From Mycobacterium seoulense (GTDB taxonomy: Bacteria; Actinomycetota; Actinomycetes; Mycobacteriales; Mycobacteriaceae): a stretch of DNA of 64,000 nt. Every line of letters begins with the position of its first letter. Position 1 is the stretch's first letter. The stretch is from contig NZ_AP022582.1 in the NCBI RefSeq assembly GCF_010731595.1, positions 1,302,001 to 1,366,000 of the forward strand, in the 5' to 3' direction. Below the pieces are notes generated by a model. The model did not search any database. It worked only from the letters and a program-made list of their open reading frames with translations, and was not told where the DNA came from. A program made the position numbers and the translations under genes. Shown in pieces: positions 58,407 to 64,000 of this stretch.

Positions 58407-59096
58407 TCAGCGGCGGTATCTCAAGAACAGGTAGTCGTCGCAGACCAGCGCGTGTTCGAGGCGCATCGGCACCGGTACGGGCAGGGCCGACGGCGTCAGG
58501 CGCTGACCCACCGGCTGGCCGGCGGCCAGTTTGGGGGCCACAGTCACGCAGATCTCGTCGACGACGTCGGCTTCCACCAGCTCGTCGAGCACGGTCGGCC
58601 CGCCCTCGCACAGGATGCGGTGCATACCCCCCGCGCGCAGCAGCGCGACGGCGAGCGCGACGTCCACGGATTCCTCGCCGGCCAGCAGCACCTGCCGTCG
58701 CCCGTCGTCGCCGGCGTCTCGGGCCGCCGCCGAGCGCGCGCACGTCACCAGGATCGGCGGCCGGTCGGGGTCACCGAACAGCCTCGGGGGCAGCTGGCCG
58801 CTGCGGCTGATCACCGCGATCGGGGGCGGTGCGCTTCGCCCCGGATCGACGAGCCGCACCGGGCCGTAGTTCTCGGCGCGCGCGGTCCCGGCGCCCACCA
58901 GGACGACGTCGGCGAAGCCGCGCAGGATCTTCAGGAGTTGTTGATCCACGGGACACGACAGCGGGCCCGCCCGGCCGCCGAACGCGGCGGCGCCGTCGGC
59001 GCTGAAGATCATGTTGGCCCGCACCCCTTGCGGGGGTTCGGCGTAGAACGATGCGAGTTCGGCGACGCCGGCCACGGTGCCCACCCGGGGAGCCAC
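58407..59096 (-). CDS. RibD C-terminal/dihydrofolate reductase-like reductase (229 aa)
   Basis: The fold is that of the RibD reductase domain: RANMIFSADGAAAFGG at the start, VVLVGAGTARAENYGPV, RILCEGGPTVLDELVEADVVDEICVTVAP near the end. Mycobacterial relatives such as Rv2671 reduce pyrimidine intermediates of riboflavin synthesis or act on folate, with NADPH. It lacks the RibD deaminase domain. The GTG at 59096 lies 2 nt after the stop of the flavin reductase-type gene, with GAGG upstream, so the two are one operon. A flavin or folate-related reduction is likely, the exact substrate unknown. Confidence 0.82.
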   Translation of the reverse strand: MAPRVGTVAGVAELASFYAEPPQGVRANMIFSADGAAAFGGRAGPLSCPVDQQLLKILRGFADVVLVGAGTARAENYGPVRLVDPGRSAPPPIAVISRSGQLPPRLFGDPDRPPILVTCARSAAARDAGDDGRRQVLLAGEESVDVALAVALLRAGGMHRILCEGGPTVLDELVEADVVDEICVTVAPKLAAGQPVGQRLTPSALPVPVPMRLEHALVCDDYLFLRYRR

Positions 59097-59098
59097 CG

Positions 59099-59596
59099 CT
59101 ACGCCTCGTGGCCGGGTTCCAGGTGGCGGACGTCGCCGAAGGACACCCAGCTCTCGAGTTCTCGCGGCGGCTGGCCGTCGACCGGCGCGAGCAGATGCCC
59201 GACGTGGTCGCCCAGCGAGAACCGCTCGATCACCTCGCCGACGAACCATGCGGCGGCGTCGTCGAGGATGGGCACTCCCGCCGGGCCGCTGTGCCACGAG
59301 CACCGGTCGAACTTGTTGATCGTGTCGCCGGTTTGGCTGCCGAAGAGCTCCACGATGCCGAGGTGGTCGTGGTCGAACACGTGCACCGCCAGGTGCGTCG
59401 CGTTGCCGGCGACCCGGAACGTGTGGTTCTTCCTGGACAGGCCGACCAGGAACCGGGGCGGGTGAATGCTGGTCTGGCTGGCGAATCCGACCAGACAGCC
59501 CGCCGCGACGTCGTCGGCCCGCGTGGTCACCACGAACATCGGGTAGTTCAGCAGGCTTACCAGCTTTTCGAACGCGTCTTCTCCCCGGTCGGTCAT
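59099..59596 (-). CDS. flavin reductase-like FMN-binding protein (165 aa)
   Basis: Belongs to the flavin reductase (split beta-barrel, FMN-binding) family: FEKLVSLLNYPMFVVTT at the start, AGCLVGFASQTSIHPPRFLVGLSRKNHT, then HLAVHVFDHDHLGIVELFGSQTGDTINKFDR. Such proteins reduce free flavin with NAD(P)H for a partner enzyme. The neighbour immediately downstream is a reductase, not a monooxygenase, so the partner is not obvious. An ATG start with normal length for the family. Confidence 0.85.
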   Translation of the reverse strand: MTDRGEDAFEKLVSLLNYPMFVVTTRADDVAAGCLVGFASQTSIHPPRFLVGLSRKNHTFRVAGNATHLAVHVFDHDHLGIVELFGSQTGDTINKFDRCSWHSGPAGVPILDDAAAWFVGEVIERFSLGDHVGHLLAPVDGQPPRELESWVSFGDVRHLEPGHEA

Positions 59597-59642
59597 CCGC
59601 TCAGTCTTCCCGTTCGAGGCGCGGCGGAACCCGGCGGTGCCC

Positions 59643-60050
59643 CTAGGCCTGGCAGCAGGGTTCGTCGGCGGGGGCTCCGAAGGTGTCGGAGTCGGCCAGG
59701 ACGGTGTAGACCTCCCAGCGTTCTCCGCCCGGGCCGGTGACCCAAACCTTGTCCTGGTTGGCGAAGCAGCAGGTGGTGTCGAGTTCCTCCTCGGTCACCA
59801 GCCCCCCCTCGGCGAGGCGGGCGATTTCGGCGTGCACGGTGTCGCTCGAGGCGACTTCGACGCCCAGGTGGTTGAGGCTGCCGCCGTGGCCCGGGTTTTC
59901 GAGCAGCACCAGTTTGAGCGGGGGCTCGGCGATCGCGAAGTTGGCGTAACCGGGTTTGACCTTGGCCGGCTCCGCGTCGAACAGCTTGGAGTAGAACGCG
60001 ATCGCCTCCTCGAGGTCGTCCACGTTGAGGGCGAGTTGCACACGAGACAT
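59643..60050 (-). CDS. arsI: ArsI/CadI-type vicinal oxygen chelate metalloenzyme (135 aa)
   Basis: A VOC-fold protein (VQLALNVDDLEEAIAFYSKLF; NHLGVEV). The vicinal Cys94-Cys95 in DTTCCFANQDKVWV is the thiol pair that binds trivalent organoarsenicals in ArsI C-As lyases. Gln5, His61 and Glu113 fit the Fe(II) site. In M. tuberculosis the related CadI (Rv2641) is induced by cadmium and lies in an ars locus. The C-terminal CC in DEPCCQA adds another thiol pair. It is the last gene of the arsR-acr3-arsC-arsI operon, 26 nt after arsC. C-As bond cleavage is inferred from the family. Confidence 0.88.
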   Translation of the reverse strand: MSRVQLALNVDDLEEAIAFYSKLFDAEPAKVKPGYANFAIAEPPLKLVLLENPGHGGSLNHLGVEVASSDTVHAEIARLAEGGLVTEEELDTTCCFANQDKVWVTGPGGERWEVYTVLADSDTFGAPADEPCCQA

Positions 60051-60076
60051 GGTGTGTCCTTTCTTTCCGGTGCGGG

Positions 60077-60490
60077 CTATGGGGTTGTGGTGGGCAGGAG
60101 TTCGGCGATCAGCTCCTCGACGCGCCTGGCGATGTCGTCGCGGATGGCACGCACGGTGGCCAGGGGTTGGCCGGCGGGGTCGGGCACCTTCCAGTCGCGA
60201 TAGGACACTCCGGGAAAGTAGGGGCAGGTGTCGCCGCAGCCCATGGTGATCACGACGTCGCTGGTCTGCACGTCCTCGCCGGTGAGGATCGTCGGGTTGG
60301 CGGCGGTGATGTCGATGCCCCGTTCCGCCATGGCGGCAATCGCAACGGGGTTGACCTCGTCGGCGGGTTGCGTTCCCGCGGAACGGACTTCGATGCGGCC
60401 GTCGGCCATCCTGCTCAGCAGCGCGGCGGCCATCTGTGAGCGCCCGGCGTTGTGCACGCAGACGAACAGGACGCTGGGCTTACCGGTCAT
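60077..60490 (-). CDS. arsC: arsenate reductase ArsC, LMW phosphatase type (137 aa)
   Basis: Reduces arsenate to arsenite for export. The active-site loop CVHNAGRS (Cys11-x5-Arg17) and DPAGQP near the C-terminus are those of the low-molecular-weight tyrosine phosphatase-like ArsC class. Cys85 and Cys89 (MGCGDTCPY) could form the disulfide relay used by thioredoxin-coupled enzymes. The gene overlaps the acr3 gene by 11 nt, in the same operon. Confidence 0.92.
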   Translation of the reverse strand: MTGKPSVLFVCVHNAGRSQMAAALLSRMADGRIEVRSAGTQPADEVNPVAIAAMAERGIDITAANPTILTGEDVQTSDVVITMGCGDTCPYFPGVSYRDWKVPDPAGQPLATVRAIRDDIARRVEELIAELLPTTTP

Positions 60491-61586
60491 CGGCGGGGGC
60501 TCCTCGTGTTGAGTCTTCGGTGAACAGCCGGGCGCGCAGCGCGAGCGACACGTAGACCAGGCCGACGAGGACGGGCACCTCGATCAGCGGGCCGACCACC
60601 CCGGCGAGCGCCTGCCCGGACGTGACGCCGTAGGTCGCGATGGCCACCGCGATGGCCAGCTCGAAGTTGTTGCCCGCGGCGGTGAACGCGAGGGTCGCGG
60701 TGCGGGCGTAGCCGAGGCGCAGCAGGAGCCCGAGGGCATATCCGCCCGCCCACATGATCGCGAAGTAGGCCAGCAGCGGGATCGCGATGCGGGCCACGTC
60801 CCACGGCCGGGAGGTGATCGCATGGCCCTGCAGGGCGAAGAGAATCACGATGGTGAACAGCAACCCGTACAGGGCCCACGGACCGACGCGGGGGAGGAAC
60901 CGCGTCTCGTACCAGTCGCGGCCCCGGAATCGTTCACCCAGCCGGCGTGAGGAGTAGCCGGCCAACAGCGGAATGCCGAGAAAGATGAGCACCGCCTTGG
61001 CGATCTGCCATGGAGAGACGTGGATTCCGGTTTGGGGCAGGCCCAGCCAGCCCGGCAGCACGGACAGGTAGAACCAGCCCAGCGCGGCGAACATGACCAC
61101 CTGGAACAGCGAATTCAGGGCGACGAGCACGGCGGCGGCCTCCCGGTCCCCGCAGGCCAGGTCGTTCCAGATGATGACCATGGCGATGCAGCGAGCCAGG
61201 CCGACGATGATCAGGCCGGTGCGGTACTCGGGCAGGTCGCCCAGCAGTGCCCAGGCCAACGTGAACATCACCGCGGGACCGACCACCCAGTTGAGCAACA
61301 CCGAGGACACGATCAGCTTGCGGTCGGCGGTGACCTCGTCGAGCCGGTCGTAGCGGACCTTGGCCAGCACCGGATACATCATGACCAGCAGGCCAATGGC
61401 GATCGGGAGCGAAATACCTTGGACGGCAACGGCGCCCAGGGCCGAATTGAGATGTGGAAAGATCCGGCCCAGCAGCAGGCCGGCGGCCATCGCCGCGCCG
61501 ATCCATACCGGCAGGAGTCGGTCCAACAGGGGGAGCCGGGTCGTCGCCGTCGCCGCGGGGGACGCCGCGGCGTGGGTTCCGGTCAT
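60480..61586 (-). CDS. acr3: arsenite efflux permease, ACR3 family (368 aa)
   Basis: Ten membrane helices in the Acr3 pattern: LLPVWIGAAMAAGLLLGRIFP at the start, a conserved Cys in GLARCIAMVIIWNDLACGD (helix 4), and FTAAGNNFELAIAVAIATYGV near the end. Exports As(III) using the membrane potential. The ATG overlaps the TGA of arsR (ATGA), so translation is coupled. Called ArsB in some annotations, but the sequence is of ACR3 type. Confidence 0.93.
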   Translation of the reverse strand: MTGTHAAASPAATATTRLPLLDRLLPVWIGAAMAAGLLLGRIFPHLNSALGAVAVQGISLPIAIGLLVMMYPVLAKVRYDRLDEVTADRKLIVSSVLLNWVVGPAVMFTLAWALLGDLPEYRTGLIIVGLARCIAMVIIWNDLACGDREAAAVLVALNSLFQVVMFAALGWFYLSVLPGWLGLPQTGIHVSPWQIAKAVLIFLGIPLLAGYSSRRLGERFRGRDWYETRFLPRVGPWALYGLLFTIVILFALQGHAITSRPWDVARIAIPLLAYFAIMWAGGYALGLLLRLGYARTATLAFTAAGNNFELAIAVAIATYGVTSGQALAGVVGPLIEVPVLVGLVYVSLALRARLFTEDSTRGAPADDR

Positions 61587-61909
61587 GGCTTCAGCACCGA
61601 CGAAAGTCGCTGCAGCGCACCCGGAATCACCCAGTAGTACACCCAGGTGCCGCGCCGCTCGCAGTCCAGCAGTCCCGCCGAGCGCAGGAGCTTGAGGTGA
61701 TGGGAGATCGTTGGCTGCGAGACGTCGAAGGTCGCCGATATCTCGCAGACGCAGGCCTCACCGCCGGGGTGGCTGGCGATCAGGTTCAGCAACCTCAGTC
61801 GCACCGGGTCGCCCAGCGCTTTGAACATCGCCGCCAAGTCCGTGGCCTGTGCCTCGTCCATGGCGGCCGTCGCCAAGCCCGGGCAGCAGGCGAGCTGTTG
61901 TTTCGACAT
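61583..61909 (-). CDS. arsR: ArsR/SmtB-family arsenite-responsive repressor (108 aa)
   Basis: Winged-helix repressor: FKALGDPVRLRLLNLIAS, then ACVCEISATFDVSQPTISHHLKLLRSAGLL with Cys53 and Cys55 at the classical As(III) site in the recognition helix region. An extra CC at 8-9 may provide further thiols. First gene of the operon. The start codon lies only a few bases after an AT-rich TATATAG box, so the message may be leaderless. Confidence 0.93.
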   Translation of the reverse strand: MSKQQLACCPGLATAAMDEAQATDLAAMFKALGDPVRLRLLNLIASHPGGEACVCEISATFDVSQPTISHHLKLLRSAGLLDCERRGTWVYYWVIPGALQRLSSVLKP

Positions 61910-61917
61910 GCTTCTAT

Positions 61918-61929
61918 ATAAACACTTAT
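61918..61929 (-). promoter_or_regulatory. AT-rich operator/promoter of the ars operon
   Basis: ATAA-ACAC-TTAT is a small inverted repeat in an AT-rich stretch (about 61912-61935) directly before arsR. On the minus strand TATATAG overlaps it and ends 4 nt before the ATG, suitable as the -10 of a leaderless transcript repressed by ArsR. Inference from position and composition. Confidence 0.5.
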
Positions 61930-61947
61930 CGAATCAGGGCGCCACCC

Positions 61948-63195
61948 CTACTTCGCCCGGATCCGCCGAATCGCGTAGGCGGCGACACCGATCGCGAGCA
62001 CCACCAGGCCGGACAGCACCGACGCCGGCGGCATCGCCAGCGCCAACACGACGCAGCCGATCAACCCGATCACCGGGATCGCCGGGACCGGCCGGCCCTC
62101 GCCCGGCCGGAGGGTGACCGCCGAGGCGTTGGCGACCGCGTAGTAGATCAGCACGGCGAACGACGAAAAACCTATTGCGCCCCTGAGGTCGACGGTGGCG
62201 GCCAGCACCGCCACCACGGCGCCGATCAGCAACTCGGCGCGGTGCGGCACCCCGAACCGCGGGTGGACGGCGGTGAGCGCATGGGGCAGGTGGTGGTCGC
62301 GGGCCATGGCCAACGTGGTGCGCGAGACGCCCAGGATCAACGCCAGCAGGGAGCCGAGCGCCGCGACCGCCGCGCCCACCTGCACGACGGGGACCAGCCA
62401 GCCCGTCCCGGCCGCCCGCACCGTGTCGACCAGCGGCGCCGTCGCCTGGCCGAGGCGTTGTGGCCCCAGCACCGCGAGCGCGGCCACCGCCACCAGGGCG
62501 TAGACGGCCAGGGCGATGGCGAGGGCGACCGGTATGGCGCGCGGGATGGTGCGCGCCGGGTCGCGCACTTCCTCGCCGAGGGTGGCGATGCGCGCGTAGC
62601 CGGCGAAGGCGAAGAACAGCAGCCCGGCGGCCTGAACCACCCCACCCACGGTCGTGCCGACCGGGCGAAGCGCCTCGGCGCCGGCCGCTCCCGAGGTGAA
62701 CGCGGCGACGATCACCGCGGCCAGCACGGCCAGCACGAGCGCGACGATGAGGCGGGTCAGCCATGCCGACTTCTGCACCCCGGCGTAGTTCACCGCGGTG
62801 AGCGCCACCACCGCGGCGACGGCAACCGGGTGGGCGTGCGACGGCCACGCGTACGAGCCGATGGTCAGGGCCATCGCGGCGCACGAGGCGGTCTTGCCGA
62901 CGACGAAGCCCCACCCCGCCAGGTATCCCCAGAACTCACCCAGCCGCTCGCGGCCGTACACATAGGTGCCACCGGATGCGGGGTAGCGGGCGGCCAGCCG
63001 GGCGGACGAGGTGGCGTTGCAGTACGCCACCACCGCGGCGACCGCCAGGCCCAGCAGCAGTCCCGGGCCCGCGGCGCGGGCCGCGGGGCCGAGCGCGGCG
63101 AAAATCCCGGCCCCGAGCATCGAGCCCAGTCCGATCGTCACCGCGTCGAACACGCCCAGGCTTCGGCGAAGCTCACCGGTGTGGTTGTCGGCCAA
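61948..63195 (-). CDS. APC-family amino acid permease (415 aa)
   Basis: About twelve membrane helices with the APC opening FDAVTIGLGSMLGAGIFAALGPAARAAGPG, then ARLAARYPASGGTYVYGRERLGEFWGYLAG, and FFAFAGYARIATLGEEVRDPARTIPRAIP in the middle. Takes up or exchanges amino acids or related compounds; the substrate is not evident. It is divergent from an ArsR-ArsC fusion gene with a shared ArsR-type operator 35 nt upstream of its ATG, so metal or metalloid control of this permease is possible. The same arrangement next to ars genes could be coincidental. Confidence 0.85.
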   Translation of the reverse strand: MADNHTGELRRSLGVFDAVTIGLGSMLGAGIFAALGPAARAAGPGLLLGLAVAAVVAYCNATSSARLAARYPASGGTYVYGRERLGEFWGYLAGWGFVVGKTASCAAMALTIGSYAWPSHAHPVAVAAVVALTAVNYAGVQKSAWLTRLIVALVLAVLAAVIVAAFTSGAAGAEALRPVGTTVGGVVQAAGLLFFAFAGYARIATLGEEVRDPARTIPRAIPVALAIALAVYALVAVAALAVLGPQRLGQATAPLVDTVRAAGTGWLVPVVQVGAAVAALGSLLALILGVSRTTLAMARDHHLPHALTAVHPRFGVPHRAELLIGAVVAVLAATVDLRGAIGFSSFAVLIYYAVANASAVTLRPGEGRPVPAIPVIGLIGCVVLALAMPPASVLSGLVVLAIGVAAYAIRRIRAK

Positions 63196-63229
63196 TGGGT
63201 CTCCTCACCGCGCACGCATCGGCAAACCT

Positions 63230-63245
63230 ATCAAATGAGTTTGAT
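63230..63245. promoter_or_regulatory. ArsR-type operator between divergent genes
   Basis: ATCAAA-TGAG-TTTGAT is a perfect inverted repeat matching the ATCAA-N6-TTGAT sites of mycobacterial ArsR/SmtB proteins. TATTCT (63247-63252) follows and ends 7 nt before the ATG at 63260, so the fusion gene probably has a leaderless transcript that its own HTH domain represses. Confidence 0.7.
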
Positions 63246-63259
63246 GTATTCTCGCCGGG

Positions 63260-64000
63260 ATGGTGGCTGGCAAGACGGCGGTTCCGTCGCTGATGCGGAT
63301 GGCGTCGCATCCGGTGCGCTGGGCGCTGCTGACCGAACTCGCCGGCAGCGACCACCGGGTGCGGGAGCTGGCCGCCGCCGTGGACGAGCCGCAGAACCTG
63401 GTCTCGTATCACCTGCGGCTGCTGCGCTCGGCCGGGCTGGTCGACGCGCGGCGCAGCAGTTTCGACGGCCGCGACACCTACTACCGCCTGAGCCTGACGG
63501 GATGCGCCGGGGCATTCCGGGACGCGGCCGCCGCGCTGCATCCCGCGCTCGCGCCGCAGCCCGTCGCCACGCCCGCGGCGCGGTCGGTGCTGTTCTTGTG
63601 CACCGGCAACAGCGCGCGCTCACCCATGGCCGAGGCTCTGCTTCAGCGCCGCGGGCAGGGCCGCATTCGTGCCGCGAGCGCGGGCAGCCATCCCAAACCG
63701 CACCTGCACCCCGACGCGATACGCATCATGCGCGACAGGTACGGCATCGACCTCGCCGGGCGCCGGCCGCAACCGTTGACCGCGGTGGCCCGGCGCCGCT
63801 TCGATTGCGTGATCACCCTCTGCGACAAGGTCCGCGAGTACGCACACGACCATGGCCTGGACACGACGACGCACTGGAGCCTGCCCGACCCGTCGGCCCC
63901 GGGCGCCGGCTATCGGGAATTCGACCGGGTGGCAAGCGAATTGGAGGACCGCATCGACTTCCTGTTGCCCGCCCTCGACGCTAATCCGCGGGGGCGATGA
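63260..64000 (+). CDS. ArsR-ArsC fusion: HTH repressor with arsenate reductase/LMW phosphatase domain (246 aa)
   Basis: Residues 1-95 form an ArsR-type winged helix (MASHPVRWALLTELAGS, DEPQNLVSYHLRLLRSAGLVDARR) without the CxC metal site. Residues 108-246 form a low-molecular-weight phosphatase/ArsC domain with Cys114-x5-Arg120 (LCTGNSARSP) and the general acid loop WSLPDPSAPG. ArsR-ArsC fusions of this kind occur in actinobacteria. The domain may reduce arsenate or simply sense a ligand. Complete within the window: the TGA is its last three bases. Translation from ATG 63260, probably without a leader. Confidence 0.88.
   Translation: MVAGKTAVPSLMRMASHPVRWALLTELAGSDHRVRELAAAVDEPQNLVSYHLRLLRSAGLVDARRSSFDGRDTYYRLSLTGCAGAFRDAAAALHPALAPQPVATPAARSVLFLCTGNSARSPMAEALLQRRGQGRIRAASAGSHPKPHLHPDAIRIMRDRYGIDLAGRRPQPLTAVARRRFDCVITLCDKVREYAHDHGLDTTTHWSLPDPSAPGAGYREFDRVASELEDRIDFLLPALDANPRGR

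Noticed and set aside
55132-58743. 1203-aa minus-strand open frame opposite the copper operon
   Set aside because: Compositional shadow of ctpV; no recognisable domain. The plus-strand 711-aa frame at 61849-63984 is likewise a shadow of the permease and fusion genes.

Overview
The window reads as chromosome of a high-GC Mycobacterium, probably a slow grower near the M. avium complex. The pointers are a gabD2 matching what I recall of M. tuberculosis Rv1731, a GAP (Sap-type) membrane protein, DUF732 and DUF1490 proteins, PknE/PknH-style receptor kinases, a cutinase, and a csoR-DUF1490-ctpV operon like Rv0967-Rv0969. The species assignment is inference.

Layout. Positions 1-7490 hold ordinary mycobacterial genes: a truncated alpha/beta hydrolase, a DUF2510 protein, a cutinase, an ICL/PEP-mutase family enzyme, a DUF4383 protein with a clear promoter, a cNMP-binding protein, gabD2 and a GAP protein. 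Positions 7491-8614 have no gene I can support and form the upstream region of an mbtH-like gene (8615). The mbtH gene is followed by one 31.1-kb NRPS gene (8889-39998; 10,369 aa; 29 domains). By colinearity the enzyme reads C-A-T-E / C-A-nMT-T / C-A-T / C-A-T / C-A-T-E / C-A-T / C-A-T-E / C-A-T-TE. That predicts an N-acylated octapeptide with D residues at 1, 5 and 7 and an N-methylated residue 2. Module order and the A1/A4 codes recall the M. avium subsp. paratuberculosis lipopentapeptide (D-Phe, N-Me-Val, Ile, Phe, Ala), extended by three modules. A1 and A4 lie in a near-identical 1.63-kb direct repeat with codon use unlike its flanks.

Positions 40893-48359 form an osmolyte/nitrogen block: an amidotransferase (asnO-like) overlapping an N-acetylglutaminylglutamine synthetase (ngg-like), then an MFS transporter and a type III glutamine synthetase. 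Glutamine made by the last enzyme is the substrate of the first two. Positions 48430-53571 (minus strand) hold a small secreted protein, two receptor Ser/Thr kinases (one with a CPPC thioredoxin-like sensor), a DUF1707 membrane protein and a hypothetical protein.

Positions 53767-64000 are metal resistance. A 29-bp CsoR-type palindrome sits between a divergent DUF2182 membrane protein and csoR-DUF1490-ctpV-(Met-rich Tat protein). After a reductase pair comes an arsenic operon (arsR-acr3-arsC-arsI, minus strand). An APC permease and a divergent ArsR-ArsC fusion follow, sharing an ATCAAA-N4-TTTGAT operator. I saw no tRNA, rRNA, CRISPR array, insertion sequence or phage gene.
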